From NCBI GenBank assembly GCA_024235595.1, contig JACKMC010000001.1:744001-808000 (forward strand): a DNA stretch of 64,000 nt. The letters run 5' to 3'. The position numbers and the translations under genes are program-made. Numbering within the stretch: position 1 is the first letter of the stretch; each line of letters opens with the position of its first letter. This DNA is from Zoogloeaceae bacterium. Its GTDB lineage: Bacteria > Pseudomonadota > Gammaproteobacteria > Burkholderiales > Rhodocyclaceae. Of the stretch, positions 33,930-42,845 are shown in pieces. The notes beneath the pieces were generated by a model, which worked only from the letters and a program-made list of their open reading frames with translations, was not told the DNA's origin and searched no databases.

Positions 33930-34616
33930 TCAGCGGTAGAGAGAATGCTTGTCAATATAGTCAAGAACCGGATCGGGCAGCAAATAGCGTACGCTGTGGC
34001 CGCCTGCGAAGAGGTCGCGAATGAGTGATGCCGAAATCGCCAGCGGGGTCATGTCGAAAGGCACGATCCGGCCGGCCGGGCTCGTCGCCAGCGCTGCGCC
34101 ATTCTCGCCGATGCGGCCGGCGCAGGCAGCGTCGAGCTCGGCCGAGAGGGTTCCCGGCCAGCGTCGTCCGTGGGGTGCATAGCCGGGGCGGTTGGCTACC
34201 GCAATGTGGGTCAGCCCCAGCAACTCGGTCCAGCGGTGCCAGCTTGGCAGGCCTTCGAAGGCGTCCGCCCCGAGGATCAGCACAAGCGGCTGGCGCGAAC
34301 CGAGTTCGCTGCGCAGGCGTTCGAGAGTGAGTACGGTATAGCTGCGGGTGCTGGCCAGCACTTCGCCGTCGTCCACCTCGAGCAGCGGGTTGCCGGCGAT
34401 CGCCAGCCGGGTCATCGCCAGGCGATGCGCGGCCAGCGAGCGCGGGCTGCTGCGATGCGGCGGCTGCCCGGCCGGAATCAGCCTCACCCGGGCGAGACCG
34501 AGTGCCTCGCGGGCTTCCTCGGCGAGGCGCAGGTGCCCATGGTGAATCGGGTCGAAGGTGCCGCCGAGCAGGCCTAGCGGCGCGGGCCAGGCGCCTTGCT
34601 CAGGGATGCTTGGCAT
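33930..34616 (-). CDS. nadD: Nicotinate-nucleotide adenylyltransferase NadD
   Basis: 228 residues. The nucleotidyltransferase HxGH motif is in LLGGTFDPIHHGHL and the second motif ISASLIR near the end; PLVLILGADAFEGLPSWHRW is the family's central block. NadD makes nicotinate adenine dinucleotide in NAD synthesis. ATG 34616 (MPSIPEQG) lies 17 bases inside the end of the upstream BPSS1780-type gene, so the two are translationally coupled; the alternative start at 34655 would overlap by 56 bases. Confidence 0.94.
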   Translation of the reverse strand: MPSIPEQGAWPAPLGLLGGTFDPIHHGHLRLAEEAREALGLARVRLIPAGQPPHRSSPRSLAAHRLAMTRLAIAGNPLLEVDDGEVLASTRSYTVLTLERLRSELGSRQPLVLILGADAFEGLPSWHRWTELLGLTHIAVANRPGYAPHGRRWPGTLSAELDAACAGRIGENGAALATSPAGRIVPFDMTPLAISASLIRDLFAGGHSVRYLLPDPVLDYIDKHSLYR

Positions 34617-35379
34617 CGAGCACTTCCTGGGCGTCGCCGAAGACATCGCGCGCATTGGGGTAGAAGGTGGAGAACACCAGCGGAATCATCACCAATGGCA
34701 TGGGCACCGAGGCGAGCGCCCCGAGTGTCGGCGAGAGCAGGCTCAACAGCCCCACCAGCACGCCGGGGAGCACCCCGCCGACGAGGAACAGTCCCAGCGA
34801 ATAGACCAGCATCGGTCGCCAGTTGCGGACGCAGGCCACGAAGCTGAAGAACAGCGCCTTGGGAGCTGGCAGGTGGTGCCAGCCGGCCAGCAGCGGCGCG
34901 AACCAGTAGGCCATCATCACCGGCGTCGACAGCGTCACGCCGGTGAGCATCGCGAAGGTGAAGCGCGGGTCGTCGGCGAGACTGCCGTCGATGCGGCGGT
35001 TGCCGGTCATGACCTCGACCAGCAGGCCGCCGTCCACCAGCCCGGTGGCGAGCAGGGCCAGCAGCGAGGCGATCAGGTAGATGCCACCGATCGTGAGCAG
35101 CGACTGCAGGTTGGTGCGAAAACCCGAGAACATCAGGTCCGGCGAGCCTTTCTGCCCCCGGGCGATGCCGCGTGCGCCATTGAGCACGCCCAGCGACAGG
35201 GCCGGCATCAGCAAGGTGGCGAGGGGCTGGCCGATGAACGGCATCAGGCTCAACAAGAGCAGGATCAGCAGGTAGCCGAAGGCGAGGAAGGTCATCAGTG
35301 CCGGATTGCGCTTCCAGAGGCGAAAGCCTTCGGCAATCCAGAACCAGCCCCGGCTGGCGGGTAGTGTATTCAGTTGCAT
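34600..35379 (-). CDS. BPSS1780-family membrane protein (copy 2)
   Basis: 259 residues with about six hydrophobic segments. Family signs are LPASRGWFWIAEGFRLWKRNP at the start, MAYWFAPLLAGWHHLPAPKALFFSFVACVRNWRPM, and FSTFYPNARDVFGD at the end. The family is common in betaproteobacteria and of unknown function. It follows a paralogue (35383-36171) by three bases, and its 3' end overlaps nadD, so an operon of at least four genes is likely. Confidence 0.83.
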   Translation of the reverse strand: MQLNTLPASRGWFWIAEGFRLWKRNPALMTFLAFGYLLILLLLSLMPFIGQPLATLLMPALSLGVLNGARGIARGQKGSPDLMFSGFRTNLQSLLTIGGIYLIASLLALLATGLVDGGLLVEVMTGNRRIDGSLADDPRFTFAMLTGVTLSTPVMMAYWFAPLLAGWHHLPAPKALFFSFVACVRNWRPMLVYSLGLFLVGGVLPGVLVGLLSLLSPTLGALASVPMPLVMIPLVFSTFYPNARDVFGDAQEVLDAKHP

Positions 35380-35382
35380 CGT

Positions 35383-36171
35383 TCAGTCTTTCACGTCGGT
35401 GGCCGGCGGCGCTTCGGGCAAGGCAGGGCGCTCGCCGAAGACATCCTGGTAGGACGTGTATACGGCGCCGGCCATCACTGGCACCAGGACCAGCATCCCA
35501 AGCCCGGCCGGCAGCATCGCCAGCCAGATGAGTACGTAGAGCATGACCGCCATGAGCGCGAAAGGCAGCACGTTCCTGATGCAGGCCTCGACCGAAAGGC
35601 GCATCGCTTCGAGGGGGGCGACGTCGTGGAAGAGCACCAGCGAGGGGGCGAACCACAGCGCCATGATCAGCACCACCCAGAGCACCATGAACACCGCGCT
35701 GCCGAGCACCACCCCGCCCAGCGTCAGGCCCATGCCCGCAAGGGCGCCGAGCACGTAGCCGGTCAGCGCGGCGCTGCCCCCGACCAGCGCCCCGACCAGC
35801 CCGGCAAGCAGGCCGCCGAGCAGGTAGAAGATGCCGACCATGAGGAGGTTGCCCGCGTGACGCCGCAGGCCGATGAAAAGCCCCGCAACGCCCGGCCTGC
35901 GCCCGGCGGCGGTTTCGGCCGCGGTCCACAACATGCCCGCCGAGAGCACCGGGAAGGCGACCAGCACCACCGCCCAGCCGATCAGCGGTACCACGCCGAC
36001 GGCAAACAGGATCGCCATGAACAGCAGGCTCTGCTGCAGCCAGACGCCCGGAATGGCCATGAAAAGGCGCCAGCCGCCAGCGAGCCAGTCAACACAGTGG
36101 CCACTGGCGATCCGGCGCGGATCGGGATGGCGCCATTCATATCGGGGGGGGGAGGTGCTGTGTTGGCTCAT
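35383..36171 (-). CDS. BPSS1780-family membrane protein (copy 1)
   Basis: 262 residues, with about six membrane segments and a hydrophilic N-terminus (MSQHSTSPPRYEWRHP). Conserved with the next gene in the positions ...DWLAGGWRLFMAIPGVW, MALWFAPSLVLFHDVAPLEAMRLSVEACIRN and YTSYQDVFGE. Tandem paralogues indicate an old local duplication followed by strong divergence. ATG 36171 follows GGAA at about eight bases. No function is established. Confidence 0.8.
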   Translation of the reverse strand: MSQHSTSPPRYEWRHPDPRRIASGHCVDWLAGGWRLFMAIPGVWLQQSLLFMAILFAVGVVPLIGWAVVLVAFPVLSAGMLWTAAETAAGRRPGVAGLFIGLRRHAGNLLMVGIFYLLGGLLAGLVGALVGGSAALTGYVLGALAGMGLTLGGVVLGSAVFMVLWVVLIMALWFAPSLVLFHDVAPLEAMRLSVEACIRNVLPFALMAVMLYVLIWLAMLPAGLGMLVLVPVMAGAVYTSYQDVFGERPALPEAPPATDVKD

Positions 36172-36268
36172 TCGGAGATTCCCGGCGCGGGCAGGATGTC
36201 GGCGCGCTTCGATGCTAACAGCAAGCATCGTGGCGCTTCAAACCCTTGATGTGCCGCCTGGCCGCGGC

Positions 36269-37222
36269 TCAGGGACATGTTGTCGCGACCAGCGGCGGTA
36301 CGTCGCCCTGACGCAGCCTGAGGATGTCGCGATATTCCTGCGGTGGCTTGACCAGCACCATCTCGCCATCGCGGGGCAGGTGATAGTCTGCCGCGCGGGA
36401 CAGCCAGAAGCGCAGCGCGGCACTGCGCAACATCGCCGGCCAGGAGGCGCATTCGTCTGCGGTGAACGGCCGCTCGGCGTGGTAGGCGTCGAGCAAGGCG
36501 CGGCAGCGCTGTGTGTCGAAGCGCCCATCCGGCTCGGTGCACCAGTCGTTGGCGGTGACGGCGACGTCGAACAGCAGGCTGTCGACACCTGCAAAATAGA
36601 AGTCGATCACGCCGCCGATGCAGTCGCCATCCCACAGCACGTTGTCGCGAAAAAGATCGGCATGAATGACGCCGCAGGGCAGGGCACTGTCGTCGCGTGC
36701 GGATTCCGAGGCGATCTCGGCGTCGAGCAGGGCGCGCTCGTCGGCCGGCAGATAGTCACGCACCTGCTCTGTGGTCGCCGCGCGCCAGGCGGCATTGCGC
36801 GGATTGTCCTGCCGCCGCCCGAAGCTCCTCCCGGCAAGATGCAACCCGGCCAGCATCGCGCCCACGCGGGCGCAGTGCTGCGGCCCGGGATCCATCACCG
36901 AAGCGCCCGACAGCCGCGCCACCAGTACCGCTGGGCGATCCGAGAGGGTGCCCAGGTACTCGTTGTCGAGATCCGCGATCGGCGCGGGCACCGGCAGGCC
37001 ATGGCGCGCCAGATGGGCCATCAGGTAGAGGTAGAACGGCAATTCGGCGCGGTTCATGGTTTCGAACAGCGTGAGCACGTAGCGGCCAAGGGTGGTGGTG
37101 ACGAAGAAGTTGCTGTTCTGCACGCCCGCGGCAATGCCACGCAGCTCGACCGGGCGGCCGATGGCGTAGTTGCGCAGCCACTGCTGCAGCGCTTCGTCGG
37201 TGACGGGGGTGAAGACGGACAT
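36269..37222 (-). CDS. thrB: Homoserine kinase, ThrB (ChoK-like fold)
   Basis: 317 residues. This is the aminoglycoside-phosphotransferase-like homoserine kinase found in Pseudomonas and many betaproteobacteria, not the GHMP type. Motifs: GVQNSNFFVTTTLGRYVLTLFE (ATP lysine region replaced by the family pattern), CGVIHADLFRDNVLWDG (catalytic Asp in HADLFRDN) and GVIDFYFAG (Mg-binding Asp). It phosphorylates homoserine for threonine synthesis. Together with metY in this window it uses the same homoserine branch point. Heptamer-like CCAATCAC repeats lie directly upstream. Confidence 0.93.
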   Translation of the reverse strand: MSVFTPVTDEALQQWLRNYAIGRPVELRGIAAGVQNSNFFVTTTLGRYVLTLFETMNRAELPFYLYLMAHLARHGLPVPAPIADLDNEYLGTLSDRPAVLVARLSGASVMDPGPQHCARVGAMLAGLHLAGRSFGRRQDNPRNAAWRAATTEQVRDYLPADERALLDAEIASESARDDSALPCGVIHADLFRDNVLWDGDCIGGVIDFYFAGVDSLLFDVAVTANDWCTEPDGRFDTQRCRALLDAYHAERPFTADECASWPAMLRSAALRFWLSRAADYHLPRDGEMVLVKPPQEYRDILRLRQGDVPPLVATTCP

Positions 37223-37355
37223 GCGGTTATTGGTGATTGGGGATGAGGTTATTGATGATTGGTAACGGCGTAACGGCAGTGCCGCACGGCGAATGGCGTT
37301 GGCAGCCCGGTCGAATCAGCAAGGCCCGACCAATCACCAATCACCATCTCACCAA
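37223..37355. repeat. Degenerate GATTGGTG/CCAATCAC repeats upstream of thrB
   Basis: The spacer between thrB and the DUF2782 gene carries scattered copies of a heptamer related to GGTGATT: on one side TTATTGGTGATTGGGGATG and GATGATTGG, on the other ACCAATCACCAATCACCAT, ACCAATCACC and GATCACCC in the opposite orientation. It is the same motif as the 15-copy tandem array at 43745, but broken up and present in both orientations, so the two halves could pair in RNA or cruciform DNA. Confidence 0.7.
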
Positions 37356-37700
37356 TCACCAGCTCTTGATCACCCACATCGGGACCGACAGCGCCGGGTC
37401 GAGGGTGTCGATGCGGGCCAGCGAGCCGTCGCCGCGCTGGTCCACCAGATAATAGGGCACCCCATGGGGCGGGGTGACGCGCACCATGTAGAGCTTGCCG
37501 CGGATGCGGAATTCCTCGACCTTGTCCTCGCCGCGGCGGGTGATCGTCACCTGGGGCTCGTCGGCAGGGTTGTCGGCCTGCATCGCGGGCGGCGGCGGCG
37601 CGTCCGGCAGGGGCTCGAGTTTCGGTTGCTGCTGGGCGGCCGCCGGCAGGGCGAAGGCCAGCAAGAGGCTTGCAGTCAGGAGGGCGGCAGGGCTACGCAT
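37356..37700 (-). CDS. DUF2782 exported protein
   Basis: 114 residues with a signal peptide (MRSPAALLTASLLLAFALPAAAQ) and a short periplasmic domain: VTITRRGEDKVEEFRIRGKLYMVRVTPPHGVPYYLVDQ, the DUF2782 signature. The family is almost always encoded next to polA and thrB in betaproteobacteria, as here. Function is unknown. ATG 37700 was chosen because it starts the signal peptide. Confidence 0.87.
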   Translation of the reverse strand: MRSPAALLTASLLLAFALPAAAQQQPKLEPLPDAPPPPAMQADNPADEPQVTITRRGEDKVEEFRIRGKLYMVRVTPPHGVPYYLVDQRGDGSLARIDTLDPALSVPMWVIKSW

Positions 37701-37829
37701 GGAAATCTCCGGTTTGGAATGTTCGATTCGGGCGACCGGGCCGGTGGCGGGGCCGCCTCGTTCGTACATCGAGAGCGCCGAATTCTAGCAGAGCGGCCAC
37801 CTCTGGCCGGCCTTCGCGTCGATCGGTGT

Positions 37830-38555
37830 TCACAGGTTGAGCATCAATTCGTGTTCGCCCGGCAGAGGCAGGAAGCCGCGCGTCTCGTAGTGCTTGAAGA
37901 TCGCCTCGACCACCTCTTCGGGTTCGTCGATGAGCTGGATCAGGTCGAGGTCGGCGGATTTGATCATGCCCTCGGCCACCAGGCGATCCTTGAACCAGTC
38001 GATCAGCCCCTGCCAGAAGGCCTTGTGCACCAGGATGATCGGAATCCTGCGACTCTTGCCGGTCTGGATCAGGGTCATCGCCTCGAGCAACTCGTCGAGG
38101 GTGCCGAAGCCGCCCGGCAGCACCACATAGGCCGAGGCGAACTTTACGAACATGAACTTGCGGGCGAAGAAGTGCTGAAAGGTCTGGGAGATGTCCTGGT
38201 AAGGGTTGGCCTTTTGCTCCATCGGCAGCTGGATGTTCAGGCCGATCGACGGGCTCTTGCCGAAGTAGGCCCCCTTGTTGGCGGCTTCCATCACCCCGGG
38301 GCCGCCGCCCGAGATCACCGAGAAGCCGGCGTCCGAGAGCTGGCGGGCGATTTTCTCGGCCAGCATGTAATACAGGTGGTCGGCCGGGGTGCGCGCGCTG
38401 CCGAAGATCGAGACCGCCGGACGGATCTCGTTGAGGCGTTCTGTGGCCTCCACGAACTCTGCCATAATGCCGAAGATGCGCCACGATTCGCGGGCGTTTT
38501 GGCGCGGTTGTGCGCCATTCGGGACCATGCGGGGGAGCTTGTCTTTCGCGGTCAT
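37830..38555 (-). CDS. LOG-family protein (TIGR00730-type phosphoribohydrolase)
   Basis: 241 residues. The hallmark PGGFGTLDELLEA is at about 140-152, preceded by ISGGGPGVMEAANKGAY. These match LONELY GUY proteins, which release adenine-type cytokinin bases from nucleoside 5'-monophosphates or act as nucleotide phosphoribohydrolases; older annotation calls them lysine decarboxylases, which is wrong. It is divergent from polA (88-bp gap). Confidence 0.9.
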   Translation of the reverse strand: MTAKDKLPRMVPNGAQPRQNARESWRIFGIMAEFVEATERLNEIRPAVSIFGSARTPADHLYYMLAEKIARQLSDAGFSVISGGGPGVMEAANKGAYFGKSPSIGLNIQLPMEQKANPYQDISQTFQHFFARKFMFVKFASAYVVLPGGFGTLDELLEAMTLIQTGKSRRIPIILVHKAFWQGLIDWFKDRLVAEGMIKSADLDLIQLIDEPEEVVEAIFKHYETRGFLPLPGEHELMLNL

Positions 38556-38643
38556 GTCGTTCTCTTATCGCGGGTCGGATGTTCGGGTAGAGGCCTCGGG
38601 TCGCCCCGCGTCGCGCCGCTTTCGCTCGAGCTGATTGTCATCC

Positions 38644-41370
38644 ATGCCCACCCTGCTGCTTGTAGACGGATCAAGTTATCTCTATCGCGCCTTCCATGCC
38701 CTGCCCGATCTGCGCAATTCGGCGGGTGAGCCCACCGGTGCGGTGCGCGGCGTGCTGTCAATGCTAAGGCGGCTGGAATCGGACTACAAGGCGGAATATC
38801 GGGCTTGCGTGTTCGATGCCAAGGGCAAGACCTTTCGCGACGACCTTTACCCCGAATACAAGTCACATCGCCCGCCGATGCCCGATGACCTGCGCGCGCA
38901 GATCGCGCCGCTGCACGAGGCGGTCGAGGCCGAGGGCTGGCCGCTGCTGGTGGTGGACGGTGTCGAGGCCGACGACGTGATCGGCACGCTCACCCGCCAG
39001 GCCGCGGAGGCGGGCTGGGAGGTGGTGATCTCGACCGGCGACAAGGACCTCACCCAGCTGGTGCGCCCGGGCGTGCGCTGGGTCAATACCATGAGCGAGG
39101 AAGTGCTCGACGAGGCCGGCGTCGAGGCCAAGTTCGGGGTGCCGCCGGCGCGCATCGTCGATTACCTGGCGCTGGTCGGCGATACCGTGGACAACGTCCC
39201 GGGGGTGGAGAAGTGCGGCCCCAAGACCGCGGTGAAATGGCTCGCCCAGTACGGCGACCTCGACACCCTCATCGCCCGTGCCGGCGAGGTCGGCGGCAAG
39301 GTCGGCGAGAACCTGCGCAAGCATCTCGATTTCCTGCCGCTGGGCCGCAAGCTGGTGACCGTGGCGACCGACCTGGAATTGCCTCTCAAGCCCGATCAGC
39401 TGCTCGCGCGCGAGGACGACAAGGAAAGGCTCGCCGAACTCTACCAGCGCATGGAATTCAGGAGCTGGCTCAAGGACTTGCAGGACGGTGCGTCCGCGGG
39501 CAAGGCCGCGACCACCCCGGCAGCCGCGCCGACTGCGACGCAGCAGGGCGAGCCGGGCGCCCACCGCGGCGGGTATGAGGGAATCGTCGACTGGGCGCAG
39601 TTCGACGCCTGGCTGGCGAAGATCGATGCCGCCGAACTCACCGCCTTCGATACCGAGACCACCAGCCTCGATCCGATGGCGGCGAACCTGGTCGGCATGT
39701 CCTTCAGCGTGACGCCCGGCGAGGCGGCCTATCTGCCGCTGTCGCATGCCTACGCGGATGCACCGGCGCAGTTGCCGCTCGACGAGGTGCTGGCAAAGCT
39801 CAAGCCCTGGCTCGAGTCCGCAGACCACCGCAAGGTCGGCCAGAACCTCAAGTACGACGCCCATGTGCTGGCCAACCACGGTATCCACCTCGGCGGCATT
39901 GCCGAAGACACGCTGCTCGAATCCTATGTGCTGGAATCCGACAAGAGCCACGACATGGATTCGCTGGCCTCGCGTCACCTCGGCCTCAAGACCCTGACCT
40001 ACACCGAGGTGTGCGGCAAGGGCGCCAAGCAGATCGGCTTCGCCGAGGTGGCGGTCGAGCGGGCCATCGAGTACGCCGCCGAGGATGCCGACATCACCCT
40101 GCGCCTGCACCACACCCTGTCCAGCCAGCTCGCCCCCGAGCCACGGCTGGAAAAGCTCTATCGCGAAATCGAGCTGCCGGTGCTGGAGGTGCTGTTCGAG
40201 ATGGAGCGCACCGGCGTGCTGATCGACGACTTCCTGCTGGCCCAGCATTCCGAGGAGCTCGGTCGTCGCCTGCACGGCCTCGAGCAGCAGGCGCATGAGC
40301 TCGCCGGCCAGCCCTTCAACCTCGGTTCGCCCAAGCAGCTCGGCGAAATCCTGTTCGGCAAGCTCGGCCTGCCGGTGGTCAAGAAGACCGCCACCGGCCA
40401 GCCCTCGACCGACGAGGATGTGCTCACCCAACTGGCCGAGGACTACCCGCTGCCCAAGCTGCTGCTCGAGCACCGCGGCCTCGCCAAGCTCAAGAATACC
40501 TACACCGACAAGCTGCCGCTGATGGTCAATCCGCGCACCGGCCGGGTGCATACCAGCTTCTCGCAGGCCACCGCGGTGACCGGCCGGCTGGCGAGCTCCG
40601 AGCCCAACCTGCAGAACATCCCGATCCGCAGCGAAGAGGGCCGCCGCATCCGCGCCGCCTTCATCGCGCCGAAGGGGCATCGCATCGTCTCGGCCGACTA
40701 TTCGCAGATCGAGCTGCGCATCATGGCCCACCTGTCGGGCGACAAGGGCCTGCTCGACGCCTTCGCCAAGGGCGAGGACGTGCATCGCGCCACCGCCGCC
40801 GAGATCTTCGGCACCACCCCGGCCGAGGTCACCAGCGAGCAGCGCCGCTACGCCAAGGTGATCAACTTCGGTCTCATCTACGGCATGAGTGCCCATGGCC
40901 TGGCCCGCAACCTCGGTATCGAGCGTGCTGCCGCGGCCAACTACATCGAGCGCTACTTCACCCGCTACCCGGGCGTCGCTGCCTACATGGACAACACCCG
41001 CGCCAGCGCCAAGGAGAAGGGCTATGTCGAGACGGTCTTCGGCCGCCGCCTCTACCTGCCCGAACTGCGTGCCCAGCAGGCCGGCCGCCGCCAGGGCGCC
41101 GAACGGGCCGCCATCAACGCGCCGATGCAGGGCACCGCCGCCGATCTCATCAAGCTGGCGATGATCGCGGTATCCGACTGGCTCGAGTCGTCCGGCGTGA
41201 AATCGCGACTGATCCTGCAGGTGCACGACGAACTGGTGCTCGAAGTGCCGGACGACGAGGTGGCGACCATCCGCGAGCACCTTCCGCGGCTGATGGCCGG
41301 GGTGGCGGAGCTGTCGGTGCCGCTGCTGGCCGAGGTCGGCGAGGGCGACAACTGGGACCAGGCGCACTGA
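38644..41370 (+). CDS. polA: DNA polymerase I
   Basis: 908 residues with three complete domains. 5' nuclease (about 1-290; LLVDGSSYLYRAFHAL, ISTGDKDLTQLV, VPGVEKCGPKTA). 3'-5' exonuclease (about 315-500), with FDTETTSLDPM at about 335 retaining the catalytic DxE, so proofreading should be active. Polymerase (about 520-908), with SADYSQIELRIMAHLSGD (about 683), RRYAKVINFGLIYGMS, and QVHDELVLEVP (about 860). ATG 38644 (MPTLLLVDGSSY) is the family start; an in-frame TTG nine bases earlier is less likely. It functions in Okazaki fragment processing and repair. Confidence 0.97.
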   Translation: MPTLLLVDGSSYLYRAFHALPDLRNSAGEPTGAVRGVLSMLRRLESDYKAEYRACVFDAKGKTFRDDLYPEYKSHRPPMPDDLRAQIAPLHEAVEAEGWPLLVVDGVEADDVIGTLTRQAAEAGWEVVISTGDKDLTQLVRPGVRWVNTMSEEVLDEAGVEAKFGVPPARIVDYLALVGDTVDNVPGVEKCGPKTAVKWLAQYGDLDTLIARAGEVGGKVGENLRKHLDFLPLGRKLVTVATDLELPLKPDQLLAREDDKERLAELYQRMEFRSWLKDLQDGASAGKAATTPAAAPTATQQGEPGAHRGGYEGIVDWAQFDAWLAKIDAAELTAFDTETTSLDPMAANLVGMSFSVTPGEAAYLPLSHAYADAPAQLPLDEVLAKLKPWLESADHRKVGQNLKYDAHVLANHGIHLGGIAEDTLLESYVLESDKSHDMDSLASRHLGLKTLTYTEVCGKGAKQIGFAEVAVERAIEYAAEDADITLRLHHTLSSQLAPEPRLEKLYREIELPVLEVLFEMERTGVLIDDFLLAQHSEELGRRLHGLEQQAHELAGQPFNLGSPKQLGEILFGKLGLPVVKKTATGQPSTDEDVLTQLAEDYPLPKLLLEHRGLAKLKNTYTDKLPLMVNPRTGRVHTSFSQATAVTGRLASSEPNLQNIPIRSEEGRRIRAAFIAPKGHRIVSADYSQIELRIMAHLSGDKGLLDAFAKGEDVHRATAAEIFGTTPAEVTSEQRRYAKVINFGLIYGMSAHGLARNLGIERAAAANYIERYFTRYPGVAAYMDNTRASAKEKGYVETVFGRRLYLPELRAQQAGRRQGAERAAINAPMQGTAADLIKLAMIAVSDWLESSGVKSRLILQVHDELVLEVPDDEVATIREHLPRLMAGVAELSVPLLAEVGEGDNWDQAH

Positions 41371-41479
41371 GGGCGGCGGCCCGGTGGCGGGGTCGCGCCT
41401 GCTGCGGTACTTGGCTCGTCCTTCCTCGGCCTTGCGCCGGCCAGCGCGTTGCCCTTAGCGCAGGGCTGTCGCTGTCCCC

Positions 41480-41917
41480 TCAGGGCTCCCAATGAGTCTG
41501 CGCCTGAACGGCCATGTAGACCTCTCGCAGAAACAGACCCAGGCCGACGATCAGCGCCAGCAGCGAGAGGATGAAAGTGGTGGCGACCGCGACTGCGAGC
41601 TCGACGTGCAGCAAGGTGCCCACGAATGCGCCGGTCACCACCACGCACACCAGTAGCGCGCTCAGCGCCTCGGCGAAAATCGCGAAGTAGATCAGCCGCC
41701 CGCGGCGACCCAGCAGATCCAGTTCCTTGTCGAAGTCGGCGCGGTGCGCGTGTGCACTCTGGTCCTGCACGCGCCGCTGGATGACGCGGCGCCGGTCCAC
41801 GATGCGGCCTAGTCGCCCGTTCATTGCGTTGATCAGCGTCGAGATCGCGGTAAGCAGAAACACTGGCGCGACGGCCAGCTGGATTGCGTGCGAGAGATCG
41901 GCGAGGTGCGAAGGCAT
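41480..41917 (-). CDS. DUF2721 membrane protein
   Basis: 145 residues. Family features: LSHAIQLAVAPVFLLTAISTLINAMNGRLGRIVDRRRVIQ at the start, a charged middle, and two C-terminal membrane helices (ALLVCVVVTGAFVGTLL and TTFILSLLALIVGLGLFLREV). DUF2721 proteins are small inner-membrane proteins of unknown role. ATG 41917 gives the conserved N-terminus; the frame upstream of it is not conserved-looking. It is convergent with polA and divergent from the small ORF at 42117. Confidence 0.85.
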   Translation of the reverse strand: MPSHLADLSHAIQLAVAPVFLLTAISTLINAMNGRLGRIVDRRRVIQRRVQDQSAHAHRADFDKELDLLGRRGRLIYFAIFAEALSALLVCVVVTGAFVGTLLHVELAVAVATTFILSLLALIVGLGLFLREVYMAVQAQTHWEP

Positions 41918-42116
41918 GGTGGACCGCAGTGGCGAATGACCGGCACAGCATAACCGCTGGCGTCCGGCAGGGCAGCGGCGTCGCGATGTCCGGAAGAGGA
42001 CGCAGCGCTGCTCCGCGTCCCGAAAAAGAACGCAGAAGACATGCAATTCGTCACATTGACGGGCTTGCGTGAAAGCGCATAAGGTAATACTGTAAAACCC
42101 ACAGGAGGTATTGGAA

Positions 42117-42263
42117 ATGACTGATCTTAAAAGAATTGTTCAAGTTGCGATCGCCGCGATAGTCAAGGCGGCGCGCAGGCCGACCGGGCAGGAGCAATCT
42201 GCTGCCGCGAGCATGCATCTGGCGACCCAGGGTATCGATGTGACGATGATGCGGCGCGACTGA
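42117..42263 (+). CDS. Candidate 48-residue small protein
   Basis: Small ORF with an unusually strong ribosome binding site, AGGAGGT, spaced about eight bases before the ATG. A TTGACG element lies about 55 bases upstream of the start, with AT-rich sequence (TAAGGTAATACTGTAAAA) in the -10 region. The predicted peptide starts MTDLKRIVQVAIAAIVKAARR, an amphipathic, positively charged helix, and ends in TMMRRD. Base use in the first third is AT-rich compared with neighbours. I recognise no family. A weak GGCCC-AAC-GGGCC-TTT hairpin at 42333-42348 could end the transcript. The evidence is signal-based, so translation is likely but unproven. Confidence 0.6.
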   Translation: MTDLKRIVQVAIAAIVKAARRPTGQEQSAAASMHLATQGIDVTMMRRD

Positions 42264-42332
42264 AGCGCGCAGGAAGCCCTCCGGCGCGTACCGCGAAGAA
42301 GGAGCTGAACGGTCCTGATCCGTCTTTGACGG

Positions 42333-42348
42333 GGCCCAACGGGCCTTT
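42333..42348 (+). terminator. Weak hairpin terminator candidate after the small ORF
   Basis: GGCCC, loop AAC, GGGCC, then TTT. The stem is short and the T-run only three bases, so it is a weak call. It lies 70 bp after the small ORF's stop and just after the convergent ubiT stop. Confidence 0.35.
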
Positions 42349-42845
42349 CAGCGTGCGTGCGTGCCTGCCGGGTGACGCAATCGTTCGAGCACCACAGATG
42401 GCGTCAGGCCGCGGCCGAGCGCCTCCCAGTCGATTGCGTCCAGCGTGTTCTTCACCAGCAGGCCCAGATCCGTCTCGCCTTCCATGAGCAGGCGACGGCT
42501 GAAGAACAAGGTGTCCGGATCTTCCTCGCGCAGCGCCAGCGCCAGATAGTCGCGTGCCGTTGCACAGATCGTGAGGTCTGGCTGGGTGCGCTCGAAGAGT
42601 GGCCGGAAGCCGCGCGGGGCGAGGGTGAAGCGCAGTGCCAGGCCTGCATCGGTCACCTTGAGAAGCAGGCGCTTGCCGAGCAGGGGTTCGAGTTGCTCGC
42701 GCGGCAACACCCGACCGAGCGCGAGGTTCAGCCCGGCTACGAGCGCCAGGGTCGGCGGCAGTTGCGGCAGGCGGCCGACGATGCGCGCCAGCGGGGCCGG
42801 TACGGAAAACGCGGGAAGCTGGCGTGACACGGTGCTCTCCTTCAT
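42348..42845 (-). CDS. ubiT: UbiT, SCP2-domain lipid-binding factor of anaerobic ubiquinone synthesis
   Basis: 165 residues with an SCP2/sterol-carrier fold: LNLALGRVLPREQLEPLLGKRLLLKVTDAGLALRFTLAP, TICATARDYLALALREEDPDTLFFSRRLLMEGETDLGLLVKNTLDAID. This is the YhbT/UbiT pattern. UbiT binds ubiquinone intermediates and is needed with UbiU and UbiV for oxygen-independent hydroxylation steps. Its start overlaps the ubiV stop by four bases (ATGA). Confidence 0.93.
   Translation of the reverse strand: MKESTVSRQLPAFSVPAPLARIVGRLPQLPPTLALVAGLNLALGRVLPREQLEPLLGKRLLLKVTDAGLALRFTLAPRGFRPLFERTQPDLTICATARDYLALALREEDPDTLFFSRRLLMEGETDLGLLVKNTLDAIDWEALGRGLTPSVVLERLRHPAGTHAR

Noticed and set aside
38863..41367. 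834-codon antisense frame opposite polA.
   Set aside because: polA motifs are complete on the plus strand; the antisense frame has no recognisable motif or start signal.
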